Assembly: GCA_023424865.1 (NCBI GenBank)
Contig: JAFADM010000134.1
Span: 1-39,990 of the forward strand
Source of the DNA: Bacillota bacterium
Lineage (GTDB): Bacteria > Bacillota_A > Clostridia > DSM-8532
DNA length: 39,990 nucleotides
Direction of reading: 5' to 3'
The notes under the pieces are model-generated. The model made no database searches. It was given only the letters and a program-made list of their open reading frames with translations, and was not told where the DNA came from. Positions 32,656-39,990 of this stretch are shown piece by piece; the first letter of the stretch is position 1; each line of letters begins with the position of its first letter. The position numbers and the translations under genes are program-made.

Positions 32656-35600
32656 ATGAAGCTTACAGAAAATCAGGTGCGAATATGGGAAGAGGTCATT
32701 CTCATCCCTACCTATGAGGTTGGGGAGCCGGATAAAAACCCTATGTTTCTGGAAAAGCGGGTTTATCAGGGCAGCAGCGGCAAGGTATACCCTTTTCCTG
32801 TTATAGATAAGATTTACAATGAAAAAAAGGATAAAGCCTATAAGGCTGTCTGGCTTGAGAATGCCTATTTAAGGGTTATGGTTCTGCCTGAGCTGGGGGG
32901 CAGAATTCAAAGGGCCTATGATAAAACCAACGGCTATGACTTTGTGTATTACAATGAGGTTATTAAGCCCGCTCTTGTTGGGCTCACAGGTCCCTGGATA
33001 TCCGGGGGTATCGAGTTTAACTGGCCTCAGCATCACAGGCCCACCACCTTTTCGCCAGTGGAATACCTGCTTTGTGAGAATACGGACGGCAGCAGAACTC
33101 TTCGTATAAACGAAACGGATCGGATGTATGGGACAAAAGCCATGGCAAGCATTACCCTGTATCCAGGCAGAGCCTACATTGAAATCAAAGGCCAGCTCTA
33201 CAATCCTACCGATTTGCCCCAGACCTTCCTTTGGTGGGCCAACCCGGCGGTTGCCGTCAATGACCAAACACAGAGCATATTCCCTCCGGATGTCCATGCG
33301 GTCATGGATCACGGAAAACGGGCGGTATCAAGGTTTCCCATTGCCACGGGGGAGTATTACAAGCAGGATTACAGTGGAGGTGTGGACATTTCCCGGTATA
33401 AAAACATTCCGGTTCCAACCTCCTATATGGCCTATCATTCGGATTTCGATTTTGTTGGGGGCTATGATGAAGGCGTTGAAGCGGGTATTCTCCATATTGC
33501 CGATCATCATGTGTCTCCCGGCAAAAAGCAGTGGACCTGGGGGTGCGGTGATTTTGGCCGGGCCTGGGACAGGAATCTTACTGACGAAAACGGCCCCTAT
33601 ATTGAATTGATGACAGGCGTCTTTACCGACAACCAGCCGGATTTCACCTGGCTTAAGCCCTTTGAGGAAAAGTGCTTTACCCAGTATTTCATGCCCTACA
33701 AAAAAGCGGGAGCTGTGAAAAACGCCAGTACAGAGGTGGTTTTGAACCTGACTGTTAAAGGGGAGGGCACCCCGGGAGGAGAAGCCCGGATTTGTGTGTA
33801 TGCCACCTCTTTCTATGACAGGTCCATCACGGTCCTTACAAAAGGTAAAGATGAGCTTTACAGGAAGGAAGGAATTCTTTCTCCCAACCATATTCTGGAT
33901 GATACCCTTGAGATAGGGGAGGCAAAAGCCCACGAGCTGACACTTTCGGTTTACGATGCACATGGAGGGCTGCTTCTTAGTTACACCCCCGCCATTGCTG
34001 AGGTACAGCCCATGCCCCAGCCGGCTAAAGCTCCCCTTAGCCCGGAGCAGATTCTTACCTGTGAAGAGCTCTACCTGACCGGACTTCATCTGGAGCAATA
34101 CCGGCATGCCACCTTTCTGCCCGATCCCTATTACCTGGAGGGCCTTAAAAGGGATCCGGAGGACAGCCGCATCAACACGGCCTACGGCCAGCTTCTTTTA
34201 AGGAGGGGCCTTTTTAAGGAAAGCGAGGAATGCTTCCGAAAGGCTCTAATTCGCCTTACGTGGAAGAACCCCAATCCCTATTCCGGGGAGGCCTTTTATT
34301 ACTTGGGCCTGAGCCTTTTGTACCAAAACCGGGACCATGAAGCCTATGATGCCTTTTACAAAGCCACCTGGTCCAATGAACAGCAGGAAATGGGCTTTTA
34401 CTATCTGGCGGTTCTTTCCATGGGGAAGAGCCGCTATGAGGATGCTTTGGAGCAGGTAGAGCGGAGCCTGGTTAAAAACAGCTCCAATATACGGGCGCGG
34501 GGCCTTAAAGCCCTGATATTAAAGGCGTTGGGACGTGATACGGAGAAGGAAGCCTGGCTCAGTGAGAATTTGGAGATCGATCCCTTTGATTACCTGTCAC
34601 GCTTTGAGAAATTTGGGAAGGGAGATGCCTTTACACGCGGGCTTATGGCTCATAACCCCCATATCTGCATGGATGTCGCTTCCTCTTACGCCCTTTATGG
34701 CCTTTTCCATGACGCGCTGGCCGTCCTTGATGGGTGCAAAGCCCCAAACTCGCTTCTTGCCTATTATTCGGCCTGGTACTCCCAACGGGCGGGTGACGAA
34801 AAGCTCAGCCAATCCTGGATGGCCCGTTCCTCGGCCCTTAGCTCACATTATTGCTTTCCCAATAAGCTCCGGGATATTGAGGTGCTGGAATACGTTATGT
34901 CCGTCAACCCGGAGGACTCAAAAGCCCCCTATTACCTGGGGAATCTCTGGTATGACAGGCTTCAGTATGCCAGAGCTAAAAGGCTGTGGGAAAGGTCTGC
35001 CAGGCTCAATGCCTCCTTCCCGACAGTCTGGCGAAATTTGGCCCTGCTTTATTACAACAAAACCAGGGAGCCGGAGAAGGCAAGGCAGGCACTGGAGAGA
35101 GCCTTCGCCCTGGATAAAACCGATGCCCGTGTTTTCCTGGAGCTGGATCAGCTGTATAAAAAGCTGGGAATACCGCCGGAAGAACGTATTGCCCGGTTTG
35201 AGGCCAACAAGGATACCTTCATAAAGCGGGACGATTTGTGGGTGGAGTACATCACCCTTCTTAACCTTCTTGGGTGCTATGAGGAGGCTCACAGACTGGC
35301 TGTGACCCATAAATTTCATCCATGGGAGGGCGGCGAGGGGAAAATTACTGCCCAATACACTCTTTCTCTTATAGAGCTGGCCAGAATAGCCTTACAGGAG
35401 GGAGCGCCCCAAAAGGCCGTCCTCTATTTGGAAAAGGCCCTGGTATTCCCCGAAAACCTTGGGGAGGGCAAGCTGGAGGGAGCAGCCGACAACGGTGTGC
35501 ATTATCTCCTTGGTTGTGCAAAAGCCCTCTTGGGTGATGAAAAGGGAGCGGAGGAGAATTGGGAAAAGGCCTCAAAAGGCTCTCAGGAGCCTGCCGGGAT

Positions 35601-35973
35601 GATGTTTTATAATGATCAGCCCGCCGATCTCATTTTTTATCAGGGACTGGCCCTTGACCGGCTGAACAGGAAAAAGGAAGCGTTAAGCCGCTTTAACAAG
35701 CTACTGGACTATGGCGAAACCCATCTTTTTGATAAGCCAGCCATAGACTATTTTGCCGTTTCCCTGCCTGATTTGCAGCTTTTCGATGAGGATCTAAGCC
35801 TGCGGAACAAGGCGCATTGCCATTACCTCATTGCCCTGGGAAGCTTTGGCCTGAACCGGTGTGAAAAGGCGCTTGCCGCCATCCGGGAGACGCTTTCCAT
35901 CGATTGCGCCCATATGGGTGCCGTCCAGCATAAAAAGGTGTTTTTGCACCATAGCAGTGTTAGGCCCAATTAA
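32656..35973 (+). CDS. DUF5107 domain protein with long C-terminal TPR array, function unknown
   Basis: A 1105-residue protein without a signal peptide. Residues 1-360 match DUF5107, a galactose-mutarotase-like beta-sandwich beginning with PELGGRI (78-84). Candidate active-site residues are E120, H126 and H127 in GGIEFNWPQHH, the HH pair 284-285, and E317 in YIELMTG. Residues about 480-1105 are tetratricopeptide-like helical repeats (for example AFYYLGLSLLYQNRDHEAYDAF), usually a protein- or ligand-binding scaffold. GGGAGG precedes the ATG. It leads an operon with a GH35 beta-galactosidase 38 nt downstream. The known fold suggests a carbohydrate-acting enzyme, perhaps epimerase or glycosidase. 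Its reaction is not known to me. Confidence 0.75.
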   Translation: MKLTENQVRIWEEVILIPTYEVGEPDKNPMFLEKRVYQGSSGKVYPFPVIDKIYNEKKDKAYKAVWLENAYLRVMVLPELGGRIQRAYDKTNGYDFVYYNEVIKPALVGLTGPWISGGIEFNWPQHHRPTTFSPVEYLLCENTDGSRTLRINETDRMYGTKAMASITLYPGRAYIEIKGQLYNPTDLPQTFLWWANPAVAVNDQTQSIFPPDVHAVMDHGKRAVSRFPIATGEYYKQDYSGGVDISRYKNIPVPTSYMAYHSDFDFVGGYDEGVEAGILHIADHHVSPGKKQWTWGCGDFGRAWDRNLTDENGPYIELMTGVFTDNQPDFTWLKPFEEKCFTQYFMPYKKAGAVKNASTEVVLNLTVKGEGTPGGEARICVYATSFYDRSITVLTKGKDELYRKEGILSPNHILDDTLEIGEAKAHELTLSVYDAHGGLLLSYTPAIAEVQPMPQPAKAPLSPEQILTCEELYLTGLHLEQYRHATFLPDPYYLEGLKRDPEDSRINTAYGQLLLRRGLFKESEECFRKALIRLTWKNPNPYSGEAFYYLGLSLLYQNRDHEAYDAFYKATWSNEQQEMGFYYLAVLSMGKSRYEDALEQVERSLVKNSSNIRARGLKALILKALGRDTEKEAWLSENLEIDPFDYLSRFEKFGKGDAFTRGLMAHNPHICMDVASSYALYGLFHDALAVLDGCKAPNSLLAYYSAWYSQRAGDEKLSQSWMARSSALSSHYCFPNKLRDIEVLEYVMSVNPEDSKAPYYLGNLWYDRLQYARAKRLWERSARLNASFPTVWRNLALLYYNKTREPEKARQALERAFALDKTDARVFLELDQLYKKLGIPPEERIARFEANKDTFIKRDDLWVEYITLLNLLGCYEEAHRLAVTHKFHPWEGGEGKITAQYTLSLIELARIALQEGAPQKAVLYLEKALVFPENLGEGKLEGAADNGVHYLLGCAKALLGDEKGAEENWEKASKGSQEPAGMMFYNDQPADLIFYQGLALDRLNRKKEALSRFNKLLDYGETHLFDKPAIDYFAVSLPDLQLFDEDLSLRNKAHCHYLIALGSFGLNRCEKALAAIRETLSIDCAHMGAVQHKKVFLHHSSVRPN

Positions 35974-36011
35974 CAAGTAAAGGAAGCTTATAGTCACAGG
36001 AGGAAGAGAAA

Positions 36012-38312
36012 ATGGATTATACCCTTGATTTAAGACATATTGCCCCGAAAAACATTTACAGCCTGTCCCCGTGCTTCAGCGGAAATCGGCCTGACGGTGA
36101 ACGGTTATCCTTTACCAATTATTATATGGAAATAAACGGAAAGCCCTTTTTTGGAATCAGCGGGGAAATCCATTTTTCCCGTCTGTGGGAGGAATACTGG
36201 GAGGATTCGCTTCTTAAGGCGAAGGCCGGAGGGGTTAACATTGTGTCCACCTATGTTTTCTGGAACCACCATGAGGAGGAGGAAGGGGTTTTTGATTTTA
36301 CAGGCCGCCGCAATTTGCGCTGTTTTGTGGAGCTTTGCAAAAGGCTGGGGTTTTATGTCATTGTACGTGTTGGGCCTTTTTGCCACGGTGAGGTGAGAAA
36401 CGGAGGGCTTCCCGACTGGCTGTATGGAAAGCCCTTTGAGGTAAGAAGCCTTGATGAGGGTTTCCTTACCTGTGTAAGACGTTTGTATCATCAAATCGGA
36501 AAGGAGCTGAAGGGCCTGTTTTATAAGGACGGAGGCCCCATCATTGCAGCCCAGCTGGACAATGAATACATGCATTCCGCCGCTCCCTGGGAAATGACAA
36601 CCGGTGTTTCCGGAGAATGGATGACATCGGGCACCGAAGGCGACGCTTACATGCGCCGTCTGAAGGAAATTGCCCTGGAGGAGGGCCTTGAAGCCCCTTT
36701 TTATACCTGCACCGGCTGGGGAGGAGCATCCACTCCGGAGGAGTTTATGCCTATGTGGGGCGGTTACGCCTTCAGGCCCTGGATCTTTTACTCCCACAAG
36801 GGGGAGCATCCGGCTACCGAGGAATACCTGTACAGGGACAATCACAATAATGCCGTCCCCAAAACCTATAATTTTGAACCCTTCTATAAGCCGGAAACCA
36901 GGCCCTATCTATGCTGTGAAATGGGGGGCGGCATGACCTGCTGCTACTATTACCGCTTTCAGCTCCCTTATGAAAGTGTGGATGCCATGGCCAATATTAA
37001 AATGGGCTCCGGCTCCAATATGCTGGGCTATTACATGTATCAGGGCGGCACCAATCCTAAAAGCAGGCGGGGGGTATACCTGAACGAAGGCCAGGTACCC
37101 AAGCTTTCCTACGATTATCAGGCCGCTTTAGGGGAGTATGGCCAGGTACGGGAGTCCTACCGCCGTCTTCGGACGCTTCACCTTTTGTCAAAAGCCTATG
37201 AAGAGGTTTTGTGCAAGTCCGGAACCGTGCTTCCGGAAGGCTCTCAGTATATCCGGCCCGAGGATGCCCTCACCCTTCGGTATGCTGTCAGAATGGATGA
37301 AAAGGGCAGCGGCTTTTTGTTTGTAAATAATTACCAGGATCATGCCCAACTGGCTCCAAAGGTAGGGGAGAGCGTCGTATTGGATCTGCCCGGCGAGAGG
37401 CTTACCTTTAGTGATGTATCCCTTGCACCGGGAGAAAATGCGGTTTTACCCTTTAATCTCTCAGTAGCGGGCCTCCTGCTGCGTTCTGCCAGCAACCAGC
37501 CCCTCACCGTCCTTACTGTGGAGGGAAAGGATTATGCTTTCTTTTTCACTCCCCAGGGAATGAAACCCTCTTACACCTTCCCGCAAGGCACTTCCATTGT
37601 GTATGAAACGGAAGGCTTTCATGTTTCATACGGTAAACTTGTGGAAGTGGACTGCCCCCATGGAATGTCGTCCTTTACGGCAGCGCAGGGGGATAAGCGG
37701 GTGGTATTTGTTACCCTTACCCGGGACCAGAGCCTTAACTTCAATGTGGCGGAGATCATGGGGCAAAAGGCTGTTGTTTTAACGGAGGGTGTGCTCATGG
37801 CCTCAGAGGACGGTCTTAAAATCGAGCACAACCAAAACAAGGTATCCCTTTCTGTATTTCCGGATAAAGGGATACCGCTTAATCAAGCAATACACCAGGG
37901 CTATGAAGGGCTTTTTGCCAGCTACCGCCTGGAATGCCCGGCATCGGCGCTTGATGTCCGGCTTTGCAAGGCAGGCCCTACGCGCTATGTGGCTCACTTT
38001 CCCCAATGGGAGCAGAAGGGGGTAAAGGATTTTCTTTTGCAGGTGGATTATCATGGCGATGTGGGTCAAGCCTTTATTGATGGGGAGCTGGTTGCTGACA
38101 ACTTCTGCAACGGCGGTACTTGGGAGATTGGTCTGCGTGAATTCAAAGACCGTCTGGCAGAGCAGCCTCTGACCTTTTACATTACACCTCTGAAAAAGGG
38201 CAGCAATGTTAATGTGGAATCGGCTATGGCAGGGCGTAAGGAAGAGATGGAAGAGGCCGCCGGATTTATCAGGAGCTTAACTGCCAGGCCGATCTACCAA
38301 TGGCAGGTGTAG
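36012..38312 (+). CDS. GH35 beta-galactosidase, probably cytoplasmic
   Basis: A 766-residue enzyme. The GH35 signature GGPIIAAQLDNEY is at residues 174-186 with acid/base E185. The substrate-shaping motif SGEIHFSR is at 50-57, followed by WNHHEEEEGVFDF and IVRVGPFCHGEVRNGGLPDWL. The likely nucleophile is E303 in CCEMGGG, a variant of the usual EYWNGWF-like site. Beta domains follow, ending near VESAMAGR. No signal peptide is seen. AGGAGG precedes the ATG. It forms an operon with the DUF5107-TPR gene and lies convergent to the DUF2812 gene, 9 nt apart. The substrate is a beta-galactoside; exact linkage is unknown. Confidence 0.93.
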   Translation: MDYTLDLRHIAPKNIYSLSPCFSGNRPDGERLSFTNYYMEINGKPFFGISGEIHFSRLWEEYWEDSLLKAKAGGVNIVSTYVFWNHHEEEEGVFDFTGRRNLRCFVELCKRLGFYVIVRVGPFCHGEVRNGGLPDWLYGKPFEVRSLDEGFLTCVRRLYHQIGKELKGLFYKDGGPIIAAQLDNEYMHSAAPWEMTTGVSGEWMTSGTEGDAYMRRLKEIALEEGLEAPFYTCTGWGGASTPEEFMPMWGGYAFRPWIFYSHKGEHPATEEYLYRDNHNNAVPKTYNFEPFYKPETRPYLCCEMGGGMTCCYYYRFQLPYESVDAMANIKMGSGSNMLGYYMYQGGTNPKSRRGVYLNEGQVPKLSYDYQAALGEYGQVRESYRRLRTLHLLSKAYEEVLCKSGTVLPEGSQYIRPEDALTLRYAVRMDEKGSGFLFVNNYQDHAQLAPKVGESVVLDLPGERLTFSDVSLAPGENAVLPFNLSVAGLLLRSASNQPLTVLTVEGKDYAFFFTPQGMKPSYTFPQGTSIVYETEGFHVSYGKLVEVDCPHGMSSFTAAQGDKRVVFVTLTRDQSLNFNVAEIMGQKAVVLTEGVLMASEDGLKIEHNQNKVSLSVFPDKGIPLNQAIHQGYEGLFASYRLECPASALDVRLCKAGPTRYVAHFPQWEQKGVKDFLLQVDYHGDVGQAFIDGELVADNFCNGGTWEIGLREFKDRLAEQPLTFYITPLKKGSNVNVESAMAGRKEEMEEAAGFIRSLTARPIYQWQV

Positions 38313-38321
38313 GATAAGGGC

Positions 38322-38978
38322 TTATTCGTAGCTTTTAAGCTTTTCCTTAAGGCTTTGTACCTTGAGAAAGAGACTTATGAACCGAACCAGATACCACACA
38401 AGAAAAAGGGTGCAAGCGGCAAGTCCAATCAGTGCTCCGGTTTCCACAGGTAATTTAAAACGCATAAGCTCAAAATCATACATAAATTGTGCGCCTATTA
38501 AAAGAATAAAGAATAACCCAAAGATGATTCCCCAGAGGCTGTAGTTCAGCAGCAGGCTGTTATAGCGTATTTCATCCCTTGTGTCAGTATGTATTTCAAA
38601 GGGCTTTCCATCGTTCTTTTTTTCTATGATGAGTATTTCCTTGTTAATCATGCCGGGGGCTGTGGCAAACATAGCCCTTCCCCTGGCATAGGGACGCAGG
38701 GTTAACGCATGGGAGGCATAGCGGCCCAGGGCCAGCGGCTTTATATGGGTGGCTAAACCCAGATCCTTTAAAAAAGCCTGATAATCCGTAAGTTCTACCG
38801 GTGTCTTATCTGCCACAAATTGTACTTTGTACCTATATTCATTTGGCATGCAGGACTCGAAGGCATAGTCCAAAGGTGTTGCTTCAATAAGGCGAAAGCC
38901 TTTTCCCGACATATTATTAAGCCATTTCTCCTGTGAGGACAGTGCGTTGAAAAAATATCGAAACACCCGTTTTTTCAT
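38322..38978 (-). CDS. DUF2812 membrane protein
   Basis: A 218-residue protein of the DUF2812 family. The first 130 residues form a soluble domain rich in charged and aromatic residues (KKRVFRYFFNALSSQEKWLNNMSGKGFRL). Two transmembrane helices follow (about 146-167 and 182-204), and the tail is lysine-rich. The ATG overlaps the PadR stop by ATGA, which means coupled translation. DUF2812 proteins are commonly the second gene of a PadR pair in Bacillota. Its function is unknown; a role in sensing membrane stress or drugs is only guessed from the partner. Confidence 0.85.
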   Translation of the reverse strand: MKKRVFRYFFNALSSQEKWLNNMSGKGFRLIEATPLDYAFESCMPNEYRYKVQFVADKTPVELTDYQAFLKDLGLATHIKPLALGRYASHALTLRPYARGRAMFATAPGMINKEILIIEKKNDGKPFEIHTDTRDEIRYNSLLLNYSLWGIIFGLFFILLIGAQFMYDFELMRFKLPVETGALIGLAACTLFLVWYLVRFISLFLKVQSLKEKLKSYE

Positions 38979-39310
38979 TTAGAATGACCTCCTTCACCGG
39001 CTATTTTAACAGCTGAATGATACACCTGACTCAGCCGCTTTATTTCGGTATTAACTATCTCTTTGCCTATGGCTGTGATGACATAATCCTTTTTTCTGGT
39101 GTTTTTTTCTTCGCCCCAACCCTCAAGCCAGCCCTTTGAAATTAAATTGTTGATGGCTCCGTAAAGGGTTCCGGGGCCAAGAACCACCCTGCCTTCCGTT
39201 TCCTTTTCGATGAATTGCATGATGCCGTAGCCATGATTGGGGGAATAAACCGCCAGCAGGACCCAGAGGGTTGTTTCCGTCAGTGCGCCTCCTCCAATAT
39301 TGTCCCTGAT
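38975..39310 (-). CDS. PadR-family transcriptional regulator with unusual start codon
   Basis: A PadR-type winged-helix repressor. The core NHGYGIMQFIEKETEGRVVL and the wing LGPGTLYGAINNL are clear. An ATG at 39220 gives only 81 residues and lacks helix 1. The frame stays open upstream and encodes IRDNIGGGALTETTLWVLL, where relatives typically start MRDNIGGGALTE. At that exact point the codon is ATC (39310-39308), with AAAGGGGTGG 4 nt upstream, giving 111 residues, the normal length. So either translation starts at ATC, or an ATG has mutated or been misread. It is coupled to DUF2812 and has its own operator. Confidence 0.8.
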   Translation of the reverse strand: MRDNIGGGALTETTLWVLLAVYSPNHGYGIMQFIEKETEGRVVLGPGTLYGAINNLISKGWLEGWGEEKNTRKKDYVITAIGKEIVNTEIKRLSQVYHSAVKIAGEGGHSK

Positions 39311-39336
39311 AAAACCACCCCTTTTCTTAATGTAAT

Positions 39337-39378
39337 TACTACGTTTACTGTAATATTAATATATCACTAAACGTAGTA
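39337..39378. promoter_or_regulatory. Inverted repeat, probable PadR operator
   Basis: TACTACGTTTA (39337-39347) and TAAACGTAGTA (39368-39378) are perfect 11-base arms, 31 bp centre to centre. One arm lies between the -35 and -10 of the PadR promoter, and the other just after the transcription start, so binding would shut the promoter. This is the standard layout for PadR autoregulation. Confidence 0.8.
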
Positions 39379-39386
39379 TTTGGCAA
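39358..39386 (-). promoter_or_regulatory. Promoter of the PadR-DUF2812 operon
   Basis: On the - strand, TTGCCA (39386-39381) and TATATT (39363-39358) are exactly 17 bp apart. The start should be near 39351, about 40 nt before the ATC start codon at 39310. This agrees with a full-length PadR rather than the short frame from 39220. Confidence 0.75.
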
Positions 39387-39481
39387 TAGTTCTGTTCAAA
39401 CTAAGCATTAGGATACTAAGGAGTGTGGATTGATGTCTGTTCCTTAAACAAACGCTATACGGCACAGGTTCTTAATAAAGT

Positions 39482-39510
39482 AAAAAAAGCTCCGGGCTTT
39501 CACCCGGAGC
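39482..39510 (-). terminator. Terminator of the superoxide dismutase gene
   Basis: On the - strand, GCTCCGGG and CCCGGAGC (39510-39503 and 39496-39489) form a perfect 8-bp stem with a 6-base loop, followed by TTTTTTT. It lies 88 nt after the dismutase stop. The rest of the 39387-39598 gap is AT-rich and I see no gene in it. Confidence 0.92.
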
Positions 39511-39598
39511 AATAGCTAAAGTGGAGTCAATATTAATGGAGTTAACATGATAATGGTACTCAAAAGAAGGTGGATTTGGTATTAAACAAACAATGGAA

Positions 39599-39990
39599 TC
39601 AATGGAGTTCCTTCCAGGCCTCGAAGCGTTTTTCAACTTCCTTCCAGTTCACTACCGACCACCAGGCCTTAATGTAATCTGCCCGCTTGTTCTGATATTT
39701 CAGATAATAAGCGTGTTCCCAAACATCCAGACCAAGTAGGGGATAGAGACCGTCTGAAAGAGGTGTATCCTGGTTTGCCGAGGATAGAACCTCAAAAGTT
39801 CCGTTCTTATCCACAGCCAGCCACGCCCAGCCGCTTCCGAATCGGGTTAGGGCAGCTTTCTCAAAAAGCTCCTTAAAGCTGTCCAAGGTTCCGAATTTGG
39901 CCGTAATCTTTTCATGAACGGGACCGGTAGGACTGCCTCCCCCTTGAGGCGCCAGGACGGTCCAGAAAAGAGAATGATTATAATGGCCAC
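39599..39990 (-). CDS. sodA: Fe/Mn superoxide dismutase, N-terminus outside the window
   Basis: The visible 129 residues are the C-terminal two-thirds of an iron/manganese superoxide dismutase, which removes superoxide in the cytoplasm. The frame runs to the window edge, beginning GHYNHSLFW, which carries a metal-binding histidine. DVWEHAYY supplies the Asp and His ligands near the end, and WWSVVNW is also typical. The first ligand His lies outside the window. The metal cannot be decided here. The reading frame from a TTG at 39886 is only an internal part of it. It suggests an organism that meets oxygen. A terminator follows. Confidence 0.95.
   Translation of the reverse strand, partial: GHYNHSLFWTVLAPQGGGSPTGPVHEKITAKFGTLDSFKELFEKAALTRFGSGWAWLAVDKNGTFEVLSSANQDTPLSDGLYPLLGLDVWEHAYYLKYQNKRADYIKAWWSVVNWKEVEKRFEAWKELH

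Noticed and set aside
39221..39600. Small frames in the gap between PadR and superoxide dismutase
   Set aside because: All are 12 codons or fewer; apart from the PadR N-terminus, operator and dismutase terminator, nothing is seen.
1..39990. CRISPR arrays, tRNA or rRNA genes, insertion sequences, phage genes
   Set aside because: No regularly spaced repeats of the right kind, no transposase or integrase frame, and no RNA-gene-like sequence was recognised.

Overview
The window is chromosomal DNA of a Gram-positive Bacillota. The gene starts have strong AGGAGG-type ribosome sites, the promoters are sigma-A-like, and three binding proteins are lipoproteins with Gram-positive style leaders. Extended sugar operons with LplA/LplB/LplC-type ABC genes, a membrane-spanning AraC regulator, and a PadR-DUF2812 pair fit Paenibacillaceae or a Lachnospiraceae-like Clostridium. 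I cannot decide between these from sequence alone. No rRNA, tRNA, CRISPR array, phage or insertion sequence was seen. The dominant theme is uptake and breakdown of complex galactose-rich (probably plant) polysaccharide.

Region 1 (1-12266, + strand): the tail of a sugar ABC permease, its lipoprotein binding protein, a large secreted parallel beta-helix protein (the only clearly exported polysaccharide-active protein), a GH42-like glycosidase with its own promoter, and a 1297-residue heparinase-II/III-like protein without a signal peptide. This looks like secreted attack, import, then cytoplasmic trimming. Region 2 (12355-17316): a GNAT acetyltransferase with its own terminator, a regulator with a LacI-type sensor domain and a C-terminal helix-turn-helix, an SDR dehydrogenase, an enolase-superfamily sugar-acid dehydratase, and a leaderless GH16 enzyme. 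The SDR and dehydratase could form an oxidative sugar route.

Region 3 (17375-20440) is probably iron-related: an alpha/beta hydrolase and an AraC regulator in one operon, then a siderophore-type binding lipoprotein under its own promoter with a 20-bp dyad at the expected start of transcription. Region 4 (20441-28729): a membrane AraC regulator (- strand), divergent from a second LplABC-like operon (binding protein plus two permeases, no ATPase), followed by a zinc-type GH42 beta-galactosidase with its own promoter. Four phased repeats lie between the divergent genes.

Region 5 (28726-38312): a GH2 enzyme and an AraC regulator on the - strand, and a divergent operon of a DUF5107-TPR protein and a GH35 beta-galactosidase on the + strand. 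Two GAGCAATT repeats exactly 21 bp apart lie in the divergent promoter region. Region 6 (38322-39990): a PadR/DUF2812 pair (- strand) with a clear promoter and large inverted-repeat operator but no normal start codon for PadR, and the C-terminal part of a Fe/Mn superoxide dismutase with its terminator.

Neither sugar transporter has its ATPase here, so a shared MsmX-type ATPase elsewhere is expected. The least understood parts are the DUF5107-TPR protein with its GH35/GH2/AraC neighbours and the leaderless toroid-fold enzyme at 8373-12266.
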